This document shows, piece after piece, positions 1 through 8,641 of a stretch of 64,000 bases of DNA. The DNA is from Lachnospiraceae bacterium RM5. GTDB lineage: Bacteria; Bacillota; Clostridia; Lachnospirales; Lachnospiraceae. The notes below the pieces were generated by a model. It saw nothing but the letters and a program-made list of their open reading frames with translations. It was not told the DNA's origin and ran no database searches. The translations under genes were made by a program, and so were the position numbers. The DNA is taken from the NCBI GenBank assembly GCA_900110975.1, contig FOFK01000002.1:610373-674372 (forward strand), in the 5' to 3' direction. Numbering within the stretch: position 1 is the stretch's first letter; the number at the start of each line of letters is the position of its first letter.

Positions 1-914
1 GAGTTATTATTTGCAAAGAAATCTCTAGGATGTGATGTAAGTGTCTGATAACCATATAATCCCAGAGTATCTGCTATCTCTGTATACATACATCCAAACC
101 CTGCAACATCAGGCTGAAAATGTCCTGTATACATTGGATAAATAGGTCTTCCATCAGCACTGTAATAACTTGATAATGCCTGGTCAAACTGTCTGAAACT
201 TGCATATCTTCTATGGTTATTATAATTATTATTTGCAAGTGCACCGGCTGAATAAGTATCCCTGTTTAATCCATTAAGTTCATAATCTGAATAATAATCA
301 TATACTGTTGAATTCACCCAAAGGATATTTTTACTTGTGGATTTTGCGGCAGTTCCAATATCAACAATTGTTTTATTATTTTCAGTTTCTACATCCTTAA
401 CACCACCATAAGTTCTCCAATAACCACCTCTAAGTCTGTTCTCGTACAAATCCGGTTCAGATGTATTTGCAACAAAACAATCATGACTAATATCATCTAT
501 AATTTGAAAATCTGTTCTGGAACTGTTATTCCAGCTTGCACAGTTTTCATTATAAAATCTGAAGCTCACTATGGAATTATCTATCATCTGGTCAGTTCGA
601 TAAATTAATTCTCCGGAATAATCATCCTTAATAACACTCATAGTATATTTATTTCCTTGATTATCTTCACATACTACATTTCTTCTGACTCCATTGTCAT
701 AGTTAGGAAGAATATTCTGATTAAGACCTGTTTCGGCACTACTATACCTTAACTGCGAATAAGTCGCATCCAGATAAATATATCTGCTTTCTGCACCTTT
801 TGTTTTCATCGGAATACTTAGCATAACCAATGCAATACATACCATCAACACACACATAAATAAAAAAATATTTCTAAACCATATTTTTTTATTTTTTAAT
901 ATGTCCTGTTCCAT
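1..914 (-). CDS. Fibro-slime/pilus tip-type surface protein, N-terminal part (truncated by window edge)
   Basis: An open frame runs from an ATG at 914 to the left edge of the window without a stop, giving about 304 residues of an unfinished protein. The start has a GGAGAG ribosome binding site 7-8 bases upstream. The protein opens with a short cytoplasmic stretch and one hydrophobic segment (about residues 13-33, signal anchor), then enters an extracellular region that aligns closely with residues 380-660 of the large LPQTG protein at 14701-19893: both share YIY(L/F)DATYSQL, YDYYSDYELNG, ALAN..NNHRRYA(A/S)FRQFDQAL and YTGHFQP. It is therefore a paralogue, lacking the Asn/Asp-rich leader region of the longer protein. 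It probably heads a second sortase/pilus operon that continues outside the window. The regulator at 940-1389 lies 25 bp upstream and is likely co-transcribed. Confidence 0.85.
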   Translation of the reverse strand, partial: MEQDILKNKKIWFRNIFLFMCVLMVCIALVMLSIPMKTKGAESRYIYLDATYSQLRYSSAETGLNQNILPNYDNGVRRNVVCEDNQGNKYTMSVIKDDYSGELIYRTDQMIDNSIVSFRFYNENCASWNNSSRTDFQIIDDISHDCFVANTSEPDLYENRLRGGYWRTYGGVKDVETENNKTIVDIGTAAKSTSKNILWVNSTVYDYYSDYELNGLNRDTYSAGALANNNYNNHRRYASFRQFDQALSSYYSADGRPIYPMYTGHFQPDVAGFGCMYTEIADTLGLYGYQTLTSHPRDFFANNN

Positions 915-939
915 ATCCCTCTCTCCTTTTTTTATTTCC

Positions 940-1389
940 TTATCCATCTTTCTTCTCTTCTCTTATGCATTCTTCTATATTCACTTTTTCTAAACACCCT
1001 TTATTATTCTCTTCATTCTCTCCTTCTTCAGATTTTGTATCATTTGTCGAGGCAAACGGATTCCCAAAATCATGTACAATACTGTTTAAAGCATCTTTAC
1101 AGTCATCTGATACCGAATCCATAGCTTCATAAATAGCTTCCTGCTGGTATCTCTTAAGATGTCTGTTATAAACACTCCAGTTATTTTCGAGCTTAATGCC
1201 TCCATATTTTCCTTTTGTAATAGTTATCGGAAGACATAACTCATAAAACAAGTACCTTACGTCTGAAATCAACGTAGGCTTTGAAACATTATATCTCTTC
1301 ATCAATTCGCTATAATGTGTCACTCTCACTTCAGACAAATAAAACATAAGGTCTATTCGTCTTTCAATTCTTGATAATTTTTTTGCCAT
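940..1389 (-). CDS. Small HTH_11/DeoR-type transcriptional regulator
   Basis: A 149-residue protein whose first 60 residues form a winged helix-turn-helix like HTH_11 (start of DeoR/WYL/BglG-type regulators): a first helix in RRIDLMFYLSE, a turn, and a recognition helix in VSKPTLISDVRYL. The region KYGGIKLENNWSVY reads like the wing. The rest is short and acidic with many Glu/Asn residues; no WYL, PTS or sugar-binding domain follows. It starts at ATG 1389 behind GGGAG. It ends 25 bp before the truncated surface protein, suggesting a local operon regulator for that surface gene. DNA binding is inferred from the fold; the target and ligand are unknown. Confidence 0.7.
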   Translation of the reverse strand: MAKKLSRIERRIDLMFYLSEVRVTHYSELMKRYNVSKPTLISDVRYLFYELCLPITITKGKYGGIKLENNWSVYNRHLKRYQQEAIYEAMDSVSDDCKDALNSIVHDFGNPFASTNDTKSEEGENEENNKGCLEKVNIEECIREEKKDG

Positions 1390-1492
1390 TCTAATATCTC
1401 CCTTTCTTTTTTCATACTATACATTAGTTAGGTTTACATATTCTTTACCTTTAACAAAACTTTTTTAAAATTTTTTTATTTTTTTTTAAAAA

Positions 1493-1531
1493 AAATAAGA
1501 GCGATGGCAAGTAATGCCATCGCTCTTATTT
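1493..1531 (-). terminator. Rho-independent terminator after the glycosyltransferase operon
   Basis: A perfect 16-17 bp inverted repeat (arms 1493-1509 and 1515-1531, core GAGCGATGGCA/TGCCATCGCTC, loop AGTAA). On the minus strand it is followed by a run of eight T. It ends the minus-strand operon whose last gene stops at 1672. Confidence 0.9.
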
Positions 1532-1671
1532 AAAAAATTTATTTTAAAATGCTTTATTTTAAAAAGAATTCGTAATAATTGATCTGCTTTTTACTATCTT
1601 AAGTATAACATAAAAAAAATAAATAAATACAGTACTAATAACCAATAATATGTATACTTTTCGAATAAACC

Positions 1672-4203
1672 TTATGCAAGTTTTTCATTTTCCTCTCTTA
1701 AAGAGTAATCCGCTTTATTTAAAGAAAGATTTTTATTATAGAAAGGATCTCCTATTTCCAATTCTTTTCCCCACTTTTCTCTGAATCTTCTTATTTCAGA
1801 ATTAAATCTTTCTATTTTTTCAGGATTATCTTCATAACCTCTTGATTTAGATTCATAATGATATAATTCAACATATGGATTATATACTATTAAATATCCT
1901 TTATCCCTGACTTTCATACAGAAGTCAACATCATTAAAGGCTACTTTAAATGTTTCATCAAGTCCTTCAACTTCGTCAAATACACTTTTCTTAACCATCA
2001 GACATGCTGCTGTTACTGCACTCATATCCTGCACCGTTTCAGTTCTTCCCATATATCCAAGTTCATATCTGCTTTGTCCGATACCGGCATGTCCTGCTAT
2101 TCCGCCAAACCCAAGGATAACACCTGCATGCTGTATTACATCATCTGGATAATAAAGTCTTGCACCTACAATGCCCACATCATCCCTCTGACAATAAGAA
2201 AGCATCTCTTCAATCCAGTTTTTAGCTATAATTTCTGTATCATTATTAAGAAGAATATAATATGAACCACTTGCAGCCTTTGCACCAAAATTATTTATGG
2301 CAGCATAATTAAATTCATCTTTCCAATATACAACTTTACATTTTTCCACTTTCTCAAGCTTCTTATAATATTCAAAAGTAGCAGGTTCTGTACTGTTATT
2401 TTCAATTACGATTATTTCATAATTTTTATAAGTAGATTTTTTTATAACAGACTTTAGGCATTTATCAAGATCATCTATATGATCTTTATTTGGAATAAGT
2501 ATAGAAACTAAAGGATTATCTTTGATTTTTATCCTGCTTCTGTAAATACCATAATTCTTTGTAATCTCAGCCTCTCCATCAATACCCACTCTCTTATAAT
2601 GGGCATCAATAGCTCTTTTTCCTGCTTCAAAAGCATACATCTTACTCTTAGGATTTGCGGCAGTTGATTTTTCATGGCATCTCCAATGATATAAAATCAT
2701 AGGAATATGATGAATATTTTTCGCCTGTTCACAGCATCTTAATACAAAATCATAATCCTGTGCACCATCAAAATCTTTATTAAGATTTCCAACCTTTTCA
2801 TATAAATCTCTTCTGACCATAAAGATATGACAGATATAATTTACGGCTGTTAATAAATCAATGCTGAAATCCGGCTTAAAATGCGGCTCAAAATACTTAT
2901 CATTCTTAAAATTTATCTTATCTTCATCAGTATAAAGTGCATCTATTGTTCTATCCTTATTTATAGCCTTAACCATCTCATATAATGCATTTTTACAAAG
3001 CACATCATCATGATCAGAAAACATAATATAATCACCATGAGTCATATCTAATGCTTCATTTGTATTCTCAGAAATACCTGCATTACTTTCAAGTTTTTTA
3101 TAGATAATCCTTTCATCAGGATATTTTTCTTCTATATAACCCTTAAGTTCATCTGTATCACTTGCATCTGCAAGACACAGCTCAAAATTTTTATATGACT
3201 GTCCAAGGATAGAATCAAGAAGATCATCTAAAAATGTTTTATCCGTCTTATATAAAGGAATTGCAATGGAAATTAATGGTTCATATTCAAACTTCACCAT
3301 ACTTTGCATTTCAAGCTCTTCCTTTTTAACAAAATGTTTCTTTACCCACTTTGCATATTCTTCATTTCTGTTTGTATTCAGATCAAGTGCATATTTTTCA
3401 TAAAAAACCAAAGGTCCTTCATTTAATAATATCTTTGTTGCCTCAATAGTCTTTTTTACACCAAGTCTTTTTACAAACTGCTTTTTATTTATCTTCTTTT
3501 TATTTTTCTTCTTTGCTGCCTGTTTAATTATATTTTCAATATTAAGTTTCTTCTTAATGATTGAATCAGCACTTTTATAATAAATATAGTAATTTTTCTT
3601 ATAATTATATTTAAAAGAAATATTATATCCTCTTATAAAATTCTTATTATTTTTTGAAACAGATTCAATTACATCTTTTCTTTCTGTTCTGATAAGCTCT
3701 GATTCAATTTCATTGCCCATATCATCAAAAATCTTAATATCTATTGCATCATCAGAAAAAACATTTACAGCCCAGCCCATTAATGTAATATAGGTAGCAT
3801 CAGCTATAGTATTATCAATACTGTATACAATATGATTCATGGATTCATTGTATACCTTCATAACCTTCTGGATGCGTTTTTCCCCAAGTTTAAATATAAC
3901 TTTTTCTTCTTTTTTATTTGTAAGGAGAAGTTCGATACTCTTTATATCCTTTTCTTCCACATCCTCATCGAATTGCATAAATGCCTCAAAACCAAGGTCA
4001 GAACTTTTATTTAATCCTAATTTTTCGTTAACATCCATTCTTTTTCTTCTGTTTATTCTTAATGGATGTTCTTTAGAATTTACTTTTGCTGCTAATTTAA
4101 CATCACCATCAAACTTAGAATAGTACCATCCGCTGATTACTATTATTTTTTTGCTATCAACTATTTTATATTCCACCGCATCTGCATGGTATTTTACGTT
4201 CAT
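1672..4203 (-). CDS. Tandem-domain family 2 glycosyltransferase
   Basis: An 843-residue cytoplasmic protein with two complete GT2 (GT-A fold) domains. Domain 1 starts near residue 307 (PLISIAIPLYKTD) and has a metal-binding SDHDD near 395; domain 2 starts near 563 (PLVSILIPNKDH) and has LNNDTE near 650, followed by a GT2-type C-terminal segment with DVDFCMKVR. The first 250 residues form a separate, basic-ended domain (two weak repeats around SGWYYS and LMGWAVN) of the kind seen in rhamnan/surface polysaccharide glycosyltransferases. It transfers sugars from nucleotide-activated donors; acceptor and linkage cannot be told. It is the last gene of a minus-strand set with the polysaccharide pyruvyl transferase (22 bp gap) and YfhO-like protein. 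An AGGAG precedes ATG 4203. Confidence 0.85.
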   Translation of the reverse strand: MNVKYHADAVEYKIVDSKKIIVISGWYYSKFDGDVKLAAKVNSKEHPLRINRRKRMDVNEKLGLNKSSDLGFEAFMQFDEDVEEKDIKSIELLLTNKKEEKVIFKLGEKRIQKVMKVYNESMNHIVYSIDNTIADATYITLMGWAVNVFSDDAIDIKIFDDMGNEIESELIRTERKDVIESVSKNNKNFIRGYNISFKYNYKKNYYIYYKSADSIIKKKLNIENIIKQAAKKKNKKKINKKQFVKRLGVKKTIEATKILLNEGPLVFYEKYALDLNTNRNEEYAKWVKKHFVKKEELEMQSMVKFEYEPLISIAIPLYKTDKTFLDDLLDSILGQSYKNFELCLADASDTDELKGYIEEKYPDERIIYKKLESNAGISENTNEALDMTHGDYIMFSDHDDVLCKNALYEMVKAINKDRTIDALYTDEDKINFKNDKYFEPHFKPDFSIDLLTAVNYICHIFMVRRDLYEKVGNLNKDFDGAQDYDFVLRCCEQAKNIHHIPMILYHWRCHEKSTAANPKSKMYAFEAGKRAIDAHYKRVGIDGEAEITKNYGIYRSRIKIKDNPLVSILIPNKDHIDDLDKCLKSVIKKSTYKNYEIIVIENNSTEPATFEYYKKLEKVEKCKVVYWKDEFNYAAINNFGAKAASGSYYILLNNDTEIIAKNWIEEMLSYCQRDDVGIVGARLYYPDDVIQHAGVILGFGGIAGHAGIGQSRYELGYMGRTETVQDMSAVTAACLMVKKSVFDEVEGLDETFKVAFNDVDFCMKVRDKGYLIVYNPYVELYHYESKSRGYEDNPEKIERFNSEIRRFREKWGKELEIGDPFYNKNLSLNKADYSLREENEKLA

Positions 4204-4224
4204 AAAATAACTCCTATAAATTTT

Positions 4225-5742
4225 TTATTTTTTCTTTTTAACAATCTTAGATGCTTTACGCAAAGGCTTTGTTATCTTATATGACATTGAATTTAATATC
4301 ATTTCCTTTTCATTACGTTCCTTTGCAAGTTCCATTCTCAAATTCTCTATTGCTTCATTATTTATTTTAATAATATTTTCAATATTATTTATATGATTAT
4401 TTTTATCTGCCACTTCTTTTTCATATAATTCATTTTTCTTTTCTGCTGCTTCTAACTTTGTTTCCCTGTCAACAATGATAGCATCTAAATTTCTTATATG
4501 AGTATCTTTTTCTTCCAGTATCTTTTTACAATAAGCTAATTCTTTATCCGAGGTATTTTCTAAACATAAGATTTCATCTAAAAGCTTATCATCCAGATTA
4601 ATCTTTACTTTTTTTCCATCTTTTATTACATCAGCCATATTCTTAAAATGATTATCTATCTCAAGTAATAAATCATCAAAAGGTGGAATTTCCTTATTAT
4701 TTATTTCATCATAATATTCATCAAGTTTTGTTGGATCATATAAAACAGCATATGGTCTTTTTGTATTTTCAAGAAATCCTTCAATCTTATTTAATTTTCC
4801 ATAATTATATACCATATTAGGAATACTAAAGGCTGTTGATGTAACACATCCATGAAGACTTGCACCTATATAAAACTTAGCATTTGCGATAACTGACATC
4901 ATATCAAATGGCGCAAGTTTCTTTTTTATCTGGACAAATTCATCAGCATTTTCTTTTAATTTGTTTATGCCTTGATCATCATAGAGTGTATAACCAATAG
5001 GCATAAGTACAATCGAAACACCATATTTATTTTTAATGTTTCTTAATTTTTCACATAATATAGTAACTTCTTCATCTTTAATATTTTTATTTACATGAAC
5101 AACAATGTAATTCTCTTTATCAAAACTTACACCAAGGTCATTATATATATTATTAAATCTTTCTTTTAAGTCTTCTTTTTTTACAAGTTTTGAAATGGAT
5201 AAAATACTGTCTGTTACGACTTTTACATTTAATGCATCAGCTGCCAAACCAAGATTCTTTCTTGAAGTATTATCCCTTACACTTACATATAATGACTGAC
5301 TCATAATATTTGCCATAAACTTTTGCTGTATTTCACTAAGTTCAAATGGTACACCAAGCGCATTCCATATAATAGGGATATCGTATTTCATTGCAACCAT
5401 TCCTGGAATAAACCACATAGAAAGCACATCATAAACTTCTTCTTTTTGATTCTTATTTTCATCTTCAACCAGTACATTTATCTTCTTAAACTGTACAAGA
5501 TCTCCGCCCCCGATTACAATTCCATCAAAAGGGTTTTCATTATGAAGTTTTTCCATTTCATTAACACTTCTTACCTGCACATCCTCTGTAAATGGAGAAA
5601 TGCAATGAAGTGGAGCAAATAAAGTAATTTCAACATCATCAAAATGTTCTTTTATTTTTTCCTTAAAGACATAGGAAAATAATAAATCTCCATAATTTTC
5701 AACATCAAAGCTTCCTACCTGAGCTATTCTGAACTTTTTCAT
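4225..5742 (-). CDS. Polysaccharide pyruvyl transferase family protein with C-terminal coiled coil
   Basis: A 505-residue protein. Residues 1-370 match the polysaccharide pyruvyl transferase (CsaB/WcaK-like, GT-B related) family: an N-terminal QVGSFDVENYGDLL, the glycine motif GIVIGGGDLV near 77, and the late ASLHGCVTSTAFSIPNMVYNY-type segment with the family's conserved His. Enzymes of this family transfer pyruvate from phosphoenolpyruvate to sugars, giving negatively charged ketals, though some members do other sugar chemistry. Residues about 395-480 are a long charged coiled coil, which the core family does not need and which could serve assembly with the neighbouring glycosyltransferase. 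The start has GAGAGG 8 bases upstream and lies inside the end of the YfhO-like gene region (adjacent at 5743), so the genes are translationally linked. Confidence 0.8.
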   Translation of the reverse strand: MKKFRIAQVGSFDVENYGDLLFSYVFKEKIKEHFDDVEITLFAPLHCISPFTEDVQVRSVNEMEKLHNENPFDGIVIGGGDLVQFKKINVLVEDENKNQKEEVYDVLSMWFIPGMVAMKYDIPIIWNALGVPFELSEIQQKFMANIMSQSLYVSVRDNTSRKNLGLAADALNVKVVTDSILSISKLVKKEDLKERFNNIYNDLGVSFDKENYIVVHVNKNIKDEEVTILCEKLRNIKNKYGVSIVLMPIGYTLYDDQGINKLKENADEFVQIKKKLAPFDMMSVIANAKFYIGASLHGCVTSTAFSIPNMVYNYGKLNKIEGFLENTKRPYAVLYDPTKLDEYYDEINNKEIPPFDDLLLEIDNHFKNMADVIKDGKKVKINLDDKLLDEILCLENTSDKELAYCKKILEEKDTHIRNLDAIIVDRETKLEAAEKKNELYEKEVADKNNHINNIENIIKINNEAIENLRMELAKERNEKEMILNSMSYKITKPLRKASKIVKKKK

Positions 5743-8604
5743 TTATTTTACCTCTCCATGACGTTTTTCTTTAAACATCATAACAATTCCAAATATAAAC
5801 ATTATTATAAAGACTATTCCTGCAAAAAGTGAAATATAATATATTTTTTTCTTTGTATTATTTTCATATTTTAATACAAGCTTTGTATCTTTTCCAGCCT
5901 TTACAAGTACTGCCCTTGTAAGATAATTGGATTTTATAATCTTTTCTTCTTTGCCATTAACATAGGCCTTCCAGTCAGTATTATAATAATCATTTATCAT
6001 TATATATCTGTCAGAACTAAGATTACAATTAATTATTATTTCATCATCCGAATATTTTTCCAAAGTAACAGTATCATTTCCTATGTCACCTGATAAATCC
6101 TCTACGTCTTCAGAAGTATACATTGTACCCGGATTATATCCTTTTTCCATAAGGAAAAGCACTTCTTTTTCATCCAGGCATTTTTCTACATTTTCAGCTA
6201 TCTCAACTTTTTTAGCATAATCATTTAATTTTACAACAATAAGTCCATCATCACAGATTTTCTCTATCTTATAATCTTCATCATTATAAATAAGCTGCAT
6301 AACTGTAGTTTTATCTATAAGCTGACCATTTATTTTCATTGAATATCCTGAAACTACATAATCACTTGCCCAGACAGAAACTGTATCTTCCGTCATTACA
6401 GCCATATCAGAATAAATCTTTAATATATATTCACCAGCCTTATATTCATTATTAAAGCCAAATCTTAAATACATATTATCCTGAATATAACTAAATTTAT
6501 ATTTTTTCTGCTCTAATATTTTTCCTTCTTTATCCTGAAGTTCTAATATAATATAGTCAGAAGTTGTATTTTCATGATCATAATTTGCAACAGCAACTTC
6601 TATTCCCCTGAATCCATCTTCTGCAAGTATCTCCTGCTCTATAACAAGTCCAGGTGTAAATAAGCCAATAACATTTTTCTCTGGTTCATCAAGCTTTTCA
6701 CCGATATCAATGCGTTTTCCTAAATTCTCACCAAGAACATATTTTGTTCCAATATATGATAACAAGGAAGGTTTGCATAACTCTAAGAATCTTGCCCTGG
6801 TCTGGGTAACACTGCTATTATTAACAATTTCCAAAAGTTCTTCATCATCAAGAATTTTATTTCTCTTAAGATATTCTAATCTTCTATTTGTATATTCCAT
6901 ACTGATATCATTATAGTATGTTGTAATATCAGAATTCTTCACAATAAAATCATGGGTTCTTACATCATTAAGGCCATACATTTCCCCAATATTAGGGAAT
7001 AATATCCACTCACCTATAGCTGTAAATCTGTCTGTATCAGTCATATTTTCCTGTAAATATCTGATAGAATCCGTAGCTACAGGAATATTTGATGCACTAT
7101 CATCAATAAGCGGGAAATAATCCTTTGCAAATCCTGCCATATCCCATACTACAACAAAGAACAGGGCATATAAAAATATCTGCCCAACCTTAAATTTCTT
7201 AAATAATTTTACAGAATAAATAAGAATAAATATTGATATTAATACAAATACCGAAGCAGCAACAATAATTTGTTTTTCAAACATCCAGTAAGTTTCATCT
7301 TCTTTATCCATCACGCTGTATAATTTTCCACTTGCAAGATACATAATAGTTACAATATATGCCGCAAACAAAGGAATATATACATAGGCTCTTTTTCTGT
7401 AAGATGAAGTATTCTCTATAATATCATTAAGATTAAAACTTATACTTACAACATTACAGAAAATAAGAACAACTAAAACTCTTATTTTTAAGGAAGTATT
7501 TATGGCAGGGACTCTTGTAAATATAAAATCAAGCGCATGGGTAAAAATAAATAAGAAATTTATAAGTGCCATAAAATTATAGTAATATGCTTCTTTTTTT
7601 CTTTTAATTCCCGCAAATACAAAAGGAAGCATAATAACTACAAACATTCCTGCATATATGGTTGTCTCATTTAAGCTGACACTCTTTTCAAACCCTTTCT
7701 TAAAATATGGATAAATCATGGTTCTTAAATACTTAAGCCCAATAGTGAATTTTCCAAGAAAAGCTCTTGATTCTACATAATCACTGTTTATTCCATAAAT
7801 TGTGCTGTAAAGATAAGGTGCACTTGCTAAAAGCCCTACAAATGAAGCAATCCCAAACATTACCCAGTGCTTAAATAATTTCTTTATATCTCTTTTTTCT
7901 TTAAATATAAGATAATCCCTTACACCAAGGAACAAAGCATAAAATCCTGCAAAATAAAGGAAGTATACTGAATATGTAGGCATCCCTGCAACAGTAAAAA
8001 TATAGATAAATAAAGAAAGTAAGGCAAGATACAATATCTTTCCTTCCTTCATTAAAAGATATGTAAATAAAACTACAAAAGGTGCAAATGCCGTTACATC
8101 AGAATGTGGCCATCCTGCCCAAAGTACCATTACCGATGAAAAACAATAACATATTCCACCGATTACACTTGAAATATTATTTAATTTCAATACCCTTAAT
8201 AACAGATACATTCCAATAAATGCAAATGCAAATTCCAAAATTGATTTTACTAAAACTGCATAATCAAATGGTAGAAAATAAACAAAATCAAGAGGATACA
8301 TTTTATCAAATGTTCCTGCCGGTGCTCCAAGGGCAATATTTGAATTCCACTCATTAGAAAAACCGTTATCCTGATAGAAAACATCATATAATGAAGGAAG
8401 TGCCGAATCTGAAGGATCTGTAAGAGGTGGTCCTTTAACATCTACTTCCTCTGATTTCCATGGTGCAACATCATAAGCAAAATTATAATAAGAAAGTTTA
8501 TAATTACCCACTAATATATCAGCGTAAAGATAAAGTATTACAAGTATTGTTCCAATAAATGAAATACTAAAATATTTTATAAACTTAACGGTCTTTTCGT
8601 TCAT
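5743..8604 (-). CDS. YfhO-like multispanning membrane protein
   Basis: A 953-residue integral membrane protein of the YfhO family: about 12-13 hydrophobic helices in the first 500 residues, a large extracytoplasmic domain (roughly 500-920), and a last membrane helix (IYYISLFAGIVFIIMFIFG) before a basic tail. An acidic-aromatic periplasm-facing loop (YDVAPWK...PPLTDPSDS) follows the first helix, as in GT-C type glycosyltransferases. YfhO of Bacillus is needed for glycosylation of lipoteichoic acid, so a role in transferring lipid-linked sugars to surface polymers is plausible; that is family-based inference. The gene has a clear GGAGGAT site before ATG 8604 and lies between the 715-residue membrane protein and the pyruvyl transferase gene. 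Confidence 0.8.
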   Translation of the reverse strand: MNEKTVKFIKYFSISFIGTILVILYLYADILVGNYKLSYYNFAYDVAPWKSEEVDVKGPPLTDPSDSALPSLYDVFYQDNGFSNEWNSNIALGAPAGTFDKMYPLDFVYFLPFDYAVLVKSILEFAFAFIGMYLLLRVLKLNNISSVIGGICYCFSSVMVLWAGWPHSDVTAFAPFVVLFTYLLMKEGKILYLALLSLFIYIFTVAGMPTYSVYFLYFAGFYALFLGVRDYLIFKEKRDIKKLFKHWVMFGIASFVGLLASAPYLYSTIYGINSDYVESRAFLGKFTIGLKYLRTMIYPYFKKGFEKSVSLNETTIYAGMFVVIMLPFVFAGIKRKKEAYYYNFMALINFLFIFTHALDFIFTRVPAINTSLKIRVLVVLIFCNVVSISFNLNDIIENTSSYRKRAYVYIPLFAAYIVTIMYLASGKLYSVMDKEDETYWMFEKQIIVAASVFVLISIFILIYSVKLFKKFKVGQIFLYALFFVVVWDMAGFAKDYFPLIDDSASNIPVATDSIRYLQENMTDTDRFTAIGEWILFPNIGEMYGLNDVRTHDFIVKNSDITTYYNDISMEYTNRRLEYLKRNKILDDEELLEIVNNSSVTQTRARFLELCKPSLLSYIGTKYVLGENLGKRIDIGEKLDEPEKNVIGLFTPGLVIEQEILAEDGFRGIEVAVANYDHENTTSDYIILELQDKEGKILEQKKYKFSYIQDNMYLRFGFNNEYKAGEYILKIYSDMAVMTEDTVSVWASDYVVSGYSMKINGQLIDKTTVMQLIYNDEDYKIEKICDDGLIVVKLNDYAKKVEIAENVEKCLDEKEVLFLMEKGYNPGTMYTSEDVEDLSGDIGNDTVTLEKYSDDEIIINCNLSSDRYIMINDYYNTDWKAYVNGKEEKIIKSNYLTRAVLVKAGKDTKLVLKYENNTKKKIYYISLFAGIVFIIMFIFGIVMMFKEKRHGEVK

Positions 8605-8641
8605 ATCATCCTCCGGAAGATTATCCCTTTACATATTCATT